Origin: Aptenodytes patagonicus
Taxonomy: Eukaryota > Chordata > Aves > Sphenisciformes > Spheniscidae
Direction: 5' to 3'
Assembly (NCBI RefSeq): GCF_965638725.1
Contig: NC_134963.1
Location: 11,560,501 to 11,624,500 of the forward strand
Length of the DNA: 64,000 bases
Part shown: positions 12,801 through 23,970 of the stretch, piece after piece
How the letters are laid out: every line of letters starts with the position of its first letter
Position numbering within the stretch: position 1 is the stretch's first letter
Position numbers and translations under genes: made by a program
Notes under the pieces: generated by a model
The model's database searches: none
Seen by the model: only the letters and a program-made list of their open reading frames with translations
Told to the model about the DNA's origin: nothing

Positions 12801-15800
12801 AGTGGGGTAAAGCACATCAGAAACCTATGGCATTATATAGCTTCTTATATGGAGCGTTCTTGACAAAAATCTTAGAGTACTTATTTCCAAGAATTCTAGA
12901 AATTCAAGATGTCAGGCAAAACTTAGGAAAAGCCCTTCATGCAAATGATAGCATGGTCAACCCTTGACCTATTAATCTGAATCTACATATCAGCTCTCTC
13001 AGGATACCTAGAATTCATTAGATGCTTTCTAAAAATGCATAGAAAGGATATAAAAAGTTTGATTTATAAGCTAGCATGCTAGGTTAACCTTTAGAGAAAA
13101 GCTCACTAACCTTCCCTTCATGCTCCCCCTCCCCCTAATTCCTGGAGGTTGCATGTGCTTCTCATCCTGCCAGTGCACTGCATTTCTTGTTTTGCGATTA
13201 CTTTTGTCTGTTGTCCCTCTGTCCTCAAAGATGATCACCGCACCTATGGCCCGAGGTGGGATGCAAATAAGACCACGGTTCCCGCCTACCACCGCTGTGT
13301 CTGCTACGCCGCCAAGCTCCATTCCTTTGGGCGGACAGCAAATGCCACAGGTATTTACTGAGTCAAAGCACATTGTGTCAGGAATTGTGCAAAGCATTCA
13401 ATACGTGATTGTATAGCACTTGCTTTCAAGCAAGGGGAAGTTCACTTTTTCATCAAACGACTAACTTGCTGGTGTTGCTCAGGGTATTGGGCTGTTTAGG
13501 TTTTTTATGGATCCTTTTTCATTTTAAATAATAGGTTTTCTGAGAGCTTGGTATATCAAATAAAGCATTTTTAAAGCGGCATAGATCTTTATTTTAACAT
13601 TTAAAACGTTTCCATGTTCATAATTGATTCAAGTCTCAAATTAGAACTTTGTGGTTTCTGTTTAGTCTTTGTCCGTACTCCACAAGTGTGCATTTATGAG
13701 AGTGTTGCAAGTCGGTACTGCAGCATACTGGCTGAGTTGTGTCTGGGACCTTACTTATCTTGTGTTCATGCTCTGTACAGGTGCTTCTTTCACTTAATAG
13801 TAAACTTGGCTCATTTCGGTTTGAGGAGTAGCTTCTTGGCATGGTATCAGGGACCAAGAAAAATAGAGCTATTTTCTTTCATGGTTGTGTAGGAGGAACT
13901 GCCAGAAGGATTCCACTTGTACCTGCATCAGAGAAGAACCTGTGTAGGTAGGCTGGCAGCACCTGTCCAGCTGTTGCTGGAAGATGTGTGAGGTCAGAGT
14001 ACTGCATCTGCCTGGTGCAGGTCTGGATCTGCTAAAGACCTCACAGTCATGTTTTGCAAGCAAAATGTGTTATTTTGGGGGAGTGGGAATGGGGAGAACT
14101 AGAATGAAATAGAACTGAGTTCTTACCAGTAAGTCACAAAACGAGGCTCTGCTCTGCAGAAGTTTGCTGAGCCCTATGTGATTGGTGTTGGTTTAAATAC
14201 AAATCATTATGATGGTGGAATAGTGTTCAACTACATTTTTCTATCTGATATTCATGAACCTTATGTCTTGTTCTTCTAGATACTAACTTTCAAATTTAAT
14301 ACCAGGTGCAGTTTTAGTTCTTAATGCCGCTGCATTTTGTTCATAGGGTTAATGAAATTTTCTTCGCTCTTTGTGTTTTTGTTTCCTTTGCAAGCTTGTC
14401 ATGGGGCTGTGGAAATGTCTGAAACTCTGCTTCCTAGTGCTGCTGCATCAAGTTTAGTAGGCACAGCCTTTTCTTCTCAGGAATTTGTTAAGGTAGATGC
14501 AGTGACCAGAAAGATTCTGCAGACCTAGGCAAACACATCTGTTGTTGTTTCTGATTTAAGGTGGATGGCCATTTCAGTCCAGGTCATTGTTTATATGTTA
14601 ACTGAAATAAAACCCTGACATAGCTATTGAGTCGAAGGAGAATTTACTTTGAGCTTTATTTGCTGTAGCAGTCTATATGGACTGAGACAATCATCTCCCA
14701 TATGAAGTATTCACAATATTTGGTTTGATGATGAGGCCTTCTGATAGATATTTAAGTATTAGATTGGCTTATATTTAATATTTGAGTCATAACAAAAGAC
14801 CTCTAGTTTATGCATTCAGTGCCATAGGCTGATCTTTTAGTGCTGTCATGTCTGTGCTTATTGAGGAACTTTGATTTCTGACAGCAATTGAATTGGTCAT
14901 CAAGGAGTGCTCTCAGTAGCATGCCAAGGATTGTGAAAATTATGTAGAGACTGAACAACTAGAGAAGGCAGAAGAAGAAAGGAAATTTCTTTATGAACAA
15001 TGATTGGAGTGAAAATGGCTCTTAAGCAGGTGGTAGGATGAGTGAGTGAGTCGTGGTTTAATGGTGGTGGGAAGCATGTTTTTAAAGCCAGTCTGACATG
15101 CCATGTACTTGACAGCTCTGGATCAGCATGAATCTCTAGTCCTGTCTGCCAAAACACTTTGTTCAGGTTCTAGGTGGATTAGAAGTTAGAAATGTTGTCA
15201 TTTATGCCTCTTAATTTTGTAAAATGATTAAATAATATTGTCTGTTTGGATATGTTGTAACCTCCTTGTCATCTGAGCCTTTGCAGCTGTTCACAATAGG
15301 ATTGAAGGGCTGTAGCATATATCTGGTTATTAATTACGCATTTAAGAGTCTGTCATCTCCTTGACTACAGTATCAGAAGTCTTTTAAACTTGGTGATAGG
15401 TGGTTCAGAGTGTCTTCTCTCTTTAGAAAAGAATCTTCATATTGCACTGAAGAATATCTTTCAACAAAAGGACCAGATGTGATATCAATACTGTGTGGCT
15501 ATTTTTATCCCATATGACACAAATGTCAGTCTGCCCTTTTTTTATCACAAGGCTCAGTTGATTCTGCAGTGGGTTTTTTGTTTGGTTGGGGGTTTTTTTG
15601 CTATCACAGTCTTTTCAATCAAAAGAATATATTTACTAATATGGCATTGTATTCCACAATCTCCTGGTCTTGGTCTTTGGAATTGCCAGAGAATTAGAAC
15701 TGACTTTTTTTTTCCTTAGCTGAAGTTTGTTTGTGCCTGAATAGTTACCAAACATGAACTACAATCAATATTAGTGGCACTTTTTGAACAGCTAAGAGAA

Positions 15801-18800
15801 GTTTCATATACTATATTTGGATTGACTCAAGAAACCTGCTGATGTTGAAATTTTAAAAGATTAAACTAATCTAATACTTAGCTTTTGCTTTAGCAATTGG
15901 ATAACTAATGTGCTAATACCAGTCATTCTCCTGTATTTCTAGTGTCAAACCTTCAGGTTCTGTCTACAAATTTATTGCAGTCTGTAATAGTATGAACTTC
16001 CAATTTATTGTTGGCACAGAAATCTTCAGCAAACTGAAAATATAGGAAAAAAGTAAAACTAAGTTAATATTAAAATAAAGCAAGGCACACTGGCATGACT
16101 GGGAACGTGGAAACCTGTACCTGAACTTATTTGAAGCTCTGCAGTTTCCATTTTGTCACACAAAGCAGCATAATGGTGAACTTCAAACGCAGTTTGCAAC
16201 AGGGTGGGCAAGGCTGTGCTTACTGACTTAACATTGAAACTGTAAGTACAGTAGTGTAAATGCTTTCTACAGTTTTCCTTTAAACTAAAAGTGTTTCTAC
16301 TGTTCCTCATTATTACCCATCACTTCCTTGTTGCAGTCTCCTTTTCCTTGCCGTTAGCTTCTGCATATTGTACACTCTTGCTATCGGGAGCTTCTGAAAA
16401 ACTCTCACTAGCCTTATCTACTGAGTGCTGTTCCTTGCCTGAGACTCAGCAAACTGGAGGTAGGCCTCATAGCTAAGTTTATCTTCCAGCATGGTGTGCT
16501 CTAAACACTAAGAATAGCTTTGATTTAGTGGATATTAAGTGCAAATTTCTGTCATGCAAGCCTAAATATCTTTTGGGCAGGACTTCAGAAAATTAGGGCT
16601 TGGTGTCACGATCAGGTCACTGTGGAGTTGCAGGCTAAATTCACATTCAGTGGGCTGTAATAACTGTCCATGAATATGCTTGTAGAGGCAGAAAATCTCA
16701 TCCTGCAGTGAAAAAATACATAGTTGCATTTCTTTATATATGTTGAAGATGAAGGGTATACAAATAGTCAGTAACCATGGCTTAACTGTGGAGTTAAATA
16801 AGAAGCTAAAAGAGTTTAATGGAGTTAAAGCTCCAGAGGGAGGGGTGGGTTTTTTTGTCCTTTGGGTTTATTGGGTATTTTGGGGTTTTTGTTTTTTAGC
16901 GTTCTTTTTGGTGGGAGTCAGTTGGAAAGAGCATTCCCTAGAAGTTGAAATTTCATTAAATTGTTATAATCTTAATCCATATCCTGCAAACAATGTAGAA
17001 ATCTAAAGCTGAAAGCATCTTTAGATCTGTTCTCTAGAAAGACATTTGAAATTCTTATGTAGCAAATTAACTGCTTTCAAAGAAAAGTAAGGCAGTAAGT
17101 TCAGAATTGCATACTTCTGAGTGCATGTTTTTGAAAATGCCACAATTTTGCTTAATATTAGACATTAGCCTTTGGTATTCTGGAATGAAGCTGGCAGAGA
17201 GCAAACCTGTTGCAAGACGGAAAGCTGTTTGCCTATGCGTGTACTTAAATGAGAATGGGTAGTGCAAAAAAAGATATCAGAACTAATTAATTCTATGCTT
17301 ATGTGCACAGTAGATGCTGCATGTTCTTTTCTTTGCTTTTCTGCAACATTTGTAAATTAATGTGAAGGGGCCTTGGTGTTGAAGTGGATACAGAAGCTTA
17401 AATCTGGCAAAAAACCCTAACGAAATCTTTCTCCTTCCTTCCCAAAACACAAGGATTTAAGTTTTCAGAAGTAATTTTATGTAACCAACTTGAGACACTT
17501 AAAAGGGGCCTGATTTTCAGGAAGTGATGAACCACTCAAAAGTGGTCTTAGTTTGACTTGGTGAAAAATGGGTGCAGCATCTGTATGGGTAAGTTCTAAA
17601 TCACTTGCTGTTTAATAGAATGTTAAATAGAATTGTAAAAAAAATCAGGGAGTGCTTTTTGCAGTGTTCATCCTAGCTTCCTTCCAAACAGTGGTGAGGT
17701 GCTTGGTTTCTGTGGGAGGCAGACTATACTTTTCAATCTCAGAAATGCTTTTCCAGCTGTTGAGGAGACACATGCTGTTAAAGAATCCACCTCCTATGAA
17801 AAACAGTAAGCACAGTCTCAGTATGTGTTGATTGTGGAGAAAAGGAAGATTTAATAGCTGATTTAAAACATAATTGCAGCCTCACTTGTTCTAGATATTA
17901 TCTTTGTAGGAGAGGTTGCGAAGGTAATGGAGTTACTATGATTCTTTTTTTTAATCTTCAGTATGTCAGGCTGCATTTGATTTTTAAACTATGCTTTAAT
18001 GGATGATAAACTAGTATCTTCAAGTTCAGTAGCTTTACATTTGCACCTAGCTGGGAATTGTTTGGGCCCATTTTATTTTAATTTTTTTTTTTTTAGTGGA
18101 GTGTGCCCTCTTGCATAGCTGATATTCCAAGCAAAGCATTTCCTGTCATATTCAGTGCATACATGCAAAAGTAGACCATGCAATACTTACTTTTTAATGT
18201 GCTAAATATCATGTCCTCTGGAAACAGTTGGATTATTTAGATGGATGTTTAATGAGTGAGTGAAGGACAACACCAAATTGCAGTCCCTATGAAGTGTATG
18301 GGACTTATGGATTTACTGGGACCTTTTAAAAATGGTTTAGACCGAGGGAAACAGAGTTGTTAATTCATAAAGGTGCTAATCAGTGCCTTACAGAATGGAC
18401 GCATGGGTTACTGAGTCACAATATGTGGCCTCTGCGGGCTAATTCAATTTATCTTTGTGTGTACTTACTTATAGCCTCAGGTCATAAGAACTCTGTGTGC
18501 CTTAAACAAACATGATCACTTAATATCTGCATTACTATACCATGCTCCTGGCCACGATACAAGTTTTTTTGTTTGGTTTTAAGTGATCAAGGGGAAAAAC
18601 GTCCATTAGAACAAATGTGAGAAGTTGCTCTAATTTGAGCATCATCTGACTCTGGCACTTTATAGTGTACAGAATAAACTTAGTTGTTACCCAGAGTTTG
18701 GTGCTGTTCTAGAAATGCTCTTATTCATCTTTTTGTCCTTCAGGCACACCTCATCATTCTCCAAAGGTCAGCAAGCTACTTCTTTCCCCCCCCCCCCCCC

Positions 18801-21800
18801 CTTCATTTTGGAGTGTTTCTATCTCTGCCCAGCTTCTCAAAGCTGAATATTTAAACAAGATGTTGGTGGTTTGGCTTGCTTAATTTTTTTCTTCCTTCCT
18901 CCTAAAGAAAACCAGCTGGGAAGCTACAGTCAAGGCTGACAGACCTTTGAAGACTGTAATTAAAATGTCAAAATAAGGAGGGCTTTTTTATGGTTGTTAA
19001 TTCTCAAGTTGGAACTGTCTTTTCTTCCTCTCTTCTTTACTCTAGTTCTAATAACGTACAGGTTTTTCAGATGGCGCTTCTGATGTTTTAATTGCAACAT
19101 GATGGTTTGGGAAATGAAAAACAATTATTATACAGTTATTCAAATTATGTGCAGTTTTAATGGTTATTTCTAGTAAAGTTGATATGAACTACTGCTCTGA
19201 GAGCCTCAAGAGCGATACAGGTGGGACTGTCGTTATGGGGGAGAACAGGAAACTAACACTTTCATTTCTTGTAGGACTGAGTATACGCTTCTCTCCGTAG
19301 GTAAAGCCTTTTAGTTAGGTTCCCATCCTGTACTCCCTTTTGTTGTTATTGATCTTACCTTTTTCCACATTTCAGGTCAGCCAGAACAATATTACCATGA
19401 TGTCATCCCCATCTCCTGTCCAACAAGCTCAAACACCCCAATCAATGCCTCCACCACCACAGCCGCAGCCATCTCCTCAGCCAGGCCAGCCAACTTCTCA
19501 GCCAAATTCCAATGTCAGGTGAGCTAGACTGCAACTTTTGAGGACCTTTGTCAGTGTTGTAAGGGTGAGGTTTTCAGAAGCATTCAGTATATCTTACTCT
19601 GTTTCCACTGAAGTGAATGAATTTTAACATGAACTTCAGTGAGAGCACAGGTGGGATTGTGCCGAATACACTCTGAAAACCCCCATTTTAAATAAAGAAG
19701 CTGTGTACGAAATCCTCACCGAGTCTATTGGCAGAGCTAAAGAGTGCCATAGCGATGCTTACTAAAAACATATCTGCTCACAGGCTTATCATGCTTCCTT
19801 GTCAGATTCTGGCAGGTTTGATTTTATGCTTATTTTTCAGCTCTGGCCCAGCTCCATCACCCAGCAGCTTTCTCCCCAGTCCATCTCCACAACCATCCCA
19901 GAGCCCAGCAGCTGCACGAACACCTCAGAACTTTAGTGTCCCATCCCCAGGCCCTTTAAACACTCCAGGTAAATGATCTGAGAACTGTACTGCACACCGT
20001 GAGTTGGTGTATATTTTGGTAACTGTAATAGTTCCCAGGAAACCTGTTATTGTTTGGCACAATGAAAACTTTAAAGAGGTCTACAAAGCAGCCAGCATTG
20101 CAAGTAAGTGAAAGTCACATGCACCACATAACACAATAGCATGGATATCTCAAATCAAAATCAGTTGAAACCTCTCTTCTCATCACTGAACTACGTAATG
20201 GATTTTTCTAACTTCCCCAATCTTTTGAAAAAAGAGTGATACTTAATGGAGCAAGTTTATAGAGGCATAATGAATGATTCCTTTTTGTTCCATGCAGGAA
20301 GGAACCAGTAGCAACAGCATGCAATTTTAAAGGATGTAACCACTTAATCACAGGTGGCAGGCTGCTTTGCTCCAAAACACCTTCCTAGGTGTACTCTGAC
20401 ACTTGTGCTCTTCTCTCTCCCAGATGTAATAAGCAGTTTCTGATACTGTGAATGGAAGTAACATACTGGCTCCTTCTCATTCCAATGTTGTGTGCTCTGC
20501 AGTTTGGAAAGCACCGACTTAAGGAAAACTGCAGCAAATTCAGCGTGTTGATTTAGTGTTTAATGCACCAGTTTGAAGGCAAAATGAGGACCTAGAAAAT
20601 GGGTATATGAAACTTCGGACCTTTTCAGAAAAAAAATTGTATTAAATGGGAATTGCTGTTCTGTCCACAGAACACGTTACTTCTGCACAAAGATTAGAGG
20701 GTTGGACAAGCACTTAAACTGTGGAAGGCATCCAGTTGTGGATTTGGATATTTGACGTGAGCTACACTTTGAGAGTGCCGCATTTCGGGTCTAGATTCTG
20801 AAATGTGAGAATGCTGTTCTGCAGTATCTTTTATCATCCCTGTGACGTGCAGTCTTGTCGTCTTGCCAGGAAATCCAAATTCTGTCATGAGTCCAGCCAG
20901 TTCTAGCCAATCAGAGGAGCAACAGTATCTGGAGAAACTCAAACAGCTATCAAAATACATTGAGCCACTCCGGAGGATGATCAATAAAATAGATAAAAAT
21001 GAAGGTGAGGTTCCCTATATTTAGTCACGCATTTCTTTCTGTCAACTATCTCTTCTGATGAAAGAAGCAGTACTTTGCCTTTTGTGATGGTTTCTATTCC
21101 AGGGATTAAAAATGACAGTGAAAGTTAATTGCTCTTTCTTGCCTATGACTGTAAAGATTTTACTGTGAAGAGTGGGTGAAATCCTCATCCTTAAATTCCT
21201 ATCAGTTTTCCTTTACTTCTGATGTTTTTGAGACACATAGAGCTTACACAATGGATATACTTATGATTAGTTGAAAGATCTTTAATCCTCACTACTTTCT
21301 TCAGTGTTGGCTCATGTTTTCAATTTTAACAGTATACTGTATTTCTGTCTGCAAGTATGGAATCTATTCTTGTAGTCACTGTTTGTGTCTGATATTATTT
21401 CAGATAGGAAGAAAGACCTGAGTAAAATGAAGAGTCTCTTAGATATCCTGACTGACCCTTCAAAACGGTAAATCTTTTTCCTTTTGGCCAGACATCAGGT
21501 TCCCCAGCTCTTCCAGAAGTTTGTTGTTTAGCATCCAGCCATGTTGGCATTGAAGCTGTCTGTGGGGCTCAGATAGCAGAAACACTTCAGCCAAGGTGAC
21601 CATTCTTTGGTGATGAAATCTCTCCTTTTCTGCAGGTGCCCTCTGAAGACACTGCAGAAATGCGAAATTGCTCTGGAGAAGCTGAAAAATGATATGGCTG
21701 TGGTATGTAATGCTTTGCGCTAGCAAGAGTAAGCAATTAATTCCAAAAGGTCTTATGATGTGGCAAGATAATTTTTTGCATTTCTTGTTGCTCATGCTGT

Positions 21801-23970
21801 TAAGACTTCAAGTAAGGTTGGACAAAATAAGAAAACAGGGAAAAAATGGGCAAACATTTACTTCATGTAAGTCACCTGTATGTGTCTTTTAACTGAACCT
21901 TCAAATTCTTGTGCTTTGTGCAAAGACTTGAGTAATTCTTTCTGTGAACTTTTGCAGCTGATTTCGGGACAGGCTTCCTAAATGAAAGCTGTGGACGGCT
22001 TCCCCCCCGCCCCACCTTAATGTTACTGTATACGGTTTCAAGAATCCTTTGCATTTCATGCATTGGAAGTTTACTGCTATAAAATTTTGCAGAATCAATA
22101 GTAGAGATTTCTTTTTTGGTGACGTTTAGAACAAAAGGGGCTTCTCTTGTGTTTTAGCCTACTCCACCACCTCCCCCAGTGCCCCCCACCAAACAGCAGT
22201 ACTTGTGTCAGCCACTTTTGGATGCTGTTTTGGCCAACATTCGTTCACCAGTCTTCAACCATTCCCTTTACCGTACATTTATGCCAGCTATGACTGCAAT
22301 TCACGGACCACCAATCACGTATGTATCACTGACCTGCTGTCTGTCTTAAATGTTCATTATTTAAGGAAAAAATATTTGTTTGTAGAAACTATTAAAAGAA
22401 CAGATGGGTTTATGGATGGGTGTGAGTTATATCTTTCCTTTTTACACCTGTAAAATATTTGACAAATTTGGTGTTGGCATAACATTTTCACCTAGTCCTT
22501 TTGTGGACTGTATTTTACATAGGGCCCCAGTTGCTTCCCCTCGAAAACGGAAATATGAAGAGGATGAAAGACAGACCATACCAAATGTCTTACAAGGGGA
22601 AGTTGCAAGATTAAATCCTAAATTCCTGGTGAACCTGGACCCTTCCCACTGCAGTAATAATGGCACAGTTCATCTCATATGCAAGCTAGGTAAGCAAGAA
22701 GAAACTAAAGGCTGAATTCAGAAAGAAGTGCTGAGCTTGACTGTAGAAATTTGAAGAGTGTTTTGCTAACAGTCTTGAATCTTGGCAACCTGTGACTTCT
22801 GCGCGAAGTCTGTACTTACTAGATTCATAGCACTGCTTAATCATGACATTCTACACAGCCTGCTTCAGGGTACACCTGGAGATTTCATTCACACTGATCC
22901 TTTCTTTGCACTGAAGTTGCAACTGGTAATCTCATTTAGTGTCTAGAAAATTACTTGTTGCTAGCAACAATCTTGATTCCTGATTTGACCTATACTGATA
23001 TGTGAGAATTGTTCTGCCTCCAACAACTAGGACAGAGCTAGAGAAATATTGAGTTAACTTTTGGGAGGGTCTATTTCAATTTGTACTAATGATCGCTGAC
23101 AATAGTGTATGTTCAAGAAAGAAATTCAGATTGCATCTTTTTTTTCGTCTCAGCTGAATAATCATAAAGTGTTATAGTCTATTAACTTGTTTTGCTCTTG
23201 GGTTCCAATGGGGAAAATAGATTCTTTCCTCCTCCCCTTCGTTTGAGAAATCTGAACTGTTTTTGTCCTGAATATTAGTACATAAGGCACTTAATTTTCA
23301 AAAATGAGGTGTCTAACTTAGTGAAGTTCAGCTGATGAAATGGTGAGATTGGCAAGGTGCAGAAATGTGTAAGAGATGGCGGTATTTTGCCAGGCTTTTC
23401 TTCCAAGAATTTAAGAGTGTTGTTGAAGTGAGCAATGAGATTGCCTTCCAATAAAAATGGAGATGTACAGCCTGGTTCCTCCTTGGGGTTCAGAGGCTAG
23501 AAACCAAGCTGAATTGTGCACAAAACCCCCTCTGTCCAGCAAGGAATGCTTTGTTCTGATGGGAAGTGTGTTTGCATTCTAGATGACAAGAATCTTCCGA
23601 ATGTCCCACCACTACAGCTCAGCGTTCCAGCGGACTATCCAGATCAGAGCCCTCTGTGGATAAAAAACCCTAGACAGTATGGTATGAGGAAGCTAGCATG
23701 ACATTTGTTGGGTCTGTGTATGTGGTAAAAGTGGGGAAATGTGAACACCTAATAGTACTCTTTTTAAATTTTTTTAAATTATTATTTATTTTATTTTTAT
23801 TATAACTCCGTTTATCTGTTATCTCTTTTCCAGCAGCCAATCCCTTTTTGCAGTCAGTGTATCGGTACATGACTTCAAAACTATTGCAACTTCCAGACAA
23901 GCATTCAGTCACAGCACTCTTAAACACCTGGGCACAAAGTATTCGTCAGGCCTGCCTCTCTGCTGCGTAA
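1709..23970 (+). CDS. MED15: MED15, Mediator complex subunit 15 (exons 2-18; 5' end outside window)
   Basis: MED15 (also PCQAP/ARC105) is a nuclear Mediator tail subunit that relays activators such as SREBP and SMAD2/3 to RNA polymerase II. Seventeen exons join in frame: 1709-1796, 3015-3066, 3533-3562, 4781-4996, 5569-5831, 6636-7022, 8189-8278, 13231-13350, 19376-19518, 19841-19968, 20870-21004, 21404-21467, 21636-21702, 22158-22318, 22523-22689, 23583-23681, 23834-23970. They give 2347 nt: one base finishing a split codon, then 782 codons including TAA. Residue numbers assume a human-like exon 1 of 23 residues, which lies upstream of the window. Order: KIX remainder (about 24-73), Gly/Met/Pro segment (80-151), Gln-rich region (152-398), 40-residue cassette (399-438), Pro/Ser/Gln linker (439-530), charged helical region (about 535-617), conserved C-terminal domain (618-804). 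I matched it to human MED15 from memory; identity is very high at both ends and looser in the Gln-rich centre. All introns are GT-AG. Confidence 0.97.
3015..3066 (+). CDS. MED15: MED15 exon 3 (KIX domain)
   Basis: Encodes EEYLSLVARLIIHFRDI (residues 53-69), matching the last KIX helix. It sits between acceptor CCTTTAG and donor C|GTAAGT and ends one base into the next codon (His). Confidence 0.96.
3533..3562 (+). CDS. MED15: MED15 exon 4 (30-nt microexon)
   Basis: A 30-nt exon encoding the rest of His70, NKKSQASVS, and the first base of Asp80. The acceptor is TTTGCAG and the donor G|GTAAGA. Its length is a multiple of three, so skipping would keep frame. The following intron is pyrimidine-rich and includes a C12 run at 3601-3612. 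Confidence 0.94.
3601..3612 (+). repeat. Poly-C tract (C12)
   Basis: Twelve C after a T-rich stretch, just downstream of MED15 exon 4. Confidence 0.85.
4781..4996 (+). CDS. MED15: MED15 exon 5 (Gly/Pro/Met-rich segment)
   Basis: Starts with DPMNALQNLTGGPPAGAPGM after acceptor TTTGTAG and ends at donor A|GTAAGT (residues 80-151). It is low in charge and rich in Gly, Met and Pro, linking KIX to the Gln-rich region. It also contains GTSGMAPHGMPGVSTAT, close to the human sequence. Confidence 0.96.
5569..5831 (+). CDS. MED15: MED15 exon 6 (first polyglutamine exon)
   Basis: Encodes TQLQLQQIAQQ and then short Gln runs (up to nine), an Ala7 run and the conserved QFQAQQSAMQQQFQ (residues 152-239). 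CAG and CAA are mixed. The donor G|GTGATG is weak at positions +3 to +6; read-through would add nine residues and then stop at 5859-5861. Confidence 0.95.
6636..7022 (+). CDS. MED15: MED15 exon 7 (main polyglutamine exon)
   Basis: A 129-codon exon (residues 240-368), the largest of the gene. It carries Gln runs of 14 and 17 built from mixed CAG/CAA, then QLPPQSQPQPQPMVSQPQA and ends QQLKAMQ. The acceptor is TTTTCAG and the donor CAG|GTAAGG. The longest pure CAG stretch is five codons. Confidence 0.95.
8189..8278 (+). CDS. MED15: MED15 exon 8 (in-frame 90-nt exon)
   Basis: Encodes VRAQLVQQQQAAAAVQAAQA and onward (residues 369-398). Both ends are phase 0, so skipping keeps frame. The exon begins GTAAGAG directly after the acceptor CTGAAG, so joining to exon 7 rebuilds CAG|GTAAGA. 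The donor is CAG|GTAAGG. Confidence 0.93.
8279..13230 (+). other. MED15: MED15 intron 8 (5.0 kb)
   Basis: A long A/T-rich intron with no recognised exon. It has a GTTT/T-rich low-complexity patch around 11524-11590 and short TG-rich stretches near 11710-11740. Confidence 0.6.
13231..13350 (+). CDS. MED15: MED15 exon 9 (40-residue cassette)
   Basis: Encodes MITAPMARGGMQIRPRFPPT and 20 more residues, ending PLGGQQMPQ (399-438). It is phase 0 at both ends and aligns over exactly 40 residues to a human MED15 segment present in only some isoforms. It is flanked by the two longest introns (5 and 6 kb). The acceptor is CTCAAAG and the donor CAG|GTATTT, which is not a strong site, so it is likely an alternative exon here too. 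Confidence 0.93.
13351..19375 (+). other. MED15: MED15 intron 9 (6.0 kb)
   Basis: The longest intron seen, with no recognised exon or RNA gene. It holds a C16 run at 18786-18801 and several T tracts. Confidence 0.6.
18786..18801 (+). repeat. Poly-C tract (C16)
   Basis: Sixteen C within a pyrimidine stretch of MED15 intron 9; the longest homopolymer C run in the window. Confidence 0.85.
19376..19518 (+). CDS. MED15: MED15 exon 10 (Pro/Gln linker)
   Basis: Encodes VSQNNITMMSSPSPVQQAQT and the conserved QSMPPPPQP and QPGQP motifs (residues 439-486). The acceptor is ATTTCAG and the donor AG|GTGAGC; the last codon (Ser) is split. Confidence 0.95.
19600..19663. repeat. Old sauropsid-type interspersed repeat relic
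   Basis: Contains CACTGAAGTGAATGAATTTT and AACTTCAGTGAGAGCACAGG. This resembles the recurrent amniote repeat theme in which ACTGAAGTCAATGG and its near-complement TTGACTTCAGTGGGA flank a T-rich centre. I recognise the pattern but cannot name the family. Confidence 0.4.
19841..19968 (+). CDS. MED15: MED15 exon 11 (Pro/Ser-rich linker)
   Basis: Encodes SGPAPSPSSFLPSPSPQPSQ and RTPQNFSVPSPGPLNTP (residues 486-528), almost identical to human. Dense SP/TP pairs make it a likely disordered phospho-acceptor linker. The donor is G|GTAAAT. Confidence 0.96.
20870..21004 (+). CDS. MED15: MED15 exon 12 (helical region)
   Basis: Encodes NPNSVMSPASSSQSEEQQYL and LKQLSKYIEPLRRMINKIDK (residues 530-573). 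A charged amphipathic, probably helical, stretch begins here. The acceptor is TTGCCAG and the donor G|GTGAGG. Confidence 0.96.
21404..21467 (+). CDS. MED15: MED15 exon 13
   Basis: Encodes DRKKDLSKMKSLLDILTDPS followed by Lys (residues 574-594), with the next Arg codon split (CG|G). The donor is CG|GTAAAT and the acceptor ATTTCAG. Confidence 0.96.
21636..21702 (+). CDS. MED15: MED15 exon 14
   Basis: Encodes CPLKTLQKCEIALEKLKNDM and then AV (residues 596-617) after TTTCTGCAG. The intron before it is only 168 nt. The donor is GTG|GTATGT. Confidence 0.96.
22158..22318 (+). CDS. MED15: MED15 exon 15 (start of C-terminal domain)
   Basis: Encodes PTPPPPPVPPTKQQYLCQPL and LANIRSPVFNHSLYRTFMPA (residues 618-670), close to human. 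The acceptor is GTTTTAG and the donor AC|GTATGT, splitting a Thr codon. Confidence 0.96.
22523..22689 (+). CDS. MED15: MED15 exon 16 (C-terminal domain, basic motif)
   Basis: Encodes APVASPRKRKYEEDERQTIP and FLVNLDPSHCSNNGTVHLIC (residues 671-726). The PRKRK cluster is a plausible nuclear-localisation signal. The acceptor is TTACATAG and the donor G|GTAAGC. Confidence 0.96.
23583..23681 (+). CDS. MED15: MED15 exon 17
   Basis: Encodes DDKNLPNVPPLQLSVPADYP and DQSPLWIKNPRQY (residues 727-759). The donor is G|GTATGA. The KNP before RQY departs from the human sequence, but the frame is intact. Confidence 0.95.
23834..23970 (+). CDS. MED15: MED15 exon 18, terminal coding exon
   Basis: Encodes ANPFLQSVYRYMTSKLLQLP and ends NTWAQSIRQACLSAA then TAA (residues 760-804), the family's usual C terminus. 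The acceptor is TTTCCAG after a long A/T-rich stretch. Confidence 0.97.

Larger units (their letters stand above)
19519..23833 (+). other. MED15: MED15 introns 10-17
   Basis: Short to medium introns (168-901 nt). A relic of an old interspersed repeat lies at 19600-19663. The last intron ends in an extreme A/T stretch (23760-23806). Confidence 0.6.

Noticed and set aside
14724..14750. Possible C/D-box snoRNA (TGATGA ... CTGA) in MED15 intron 9
   Set aside because: The boxes are far too close together and there is no terminal stem.
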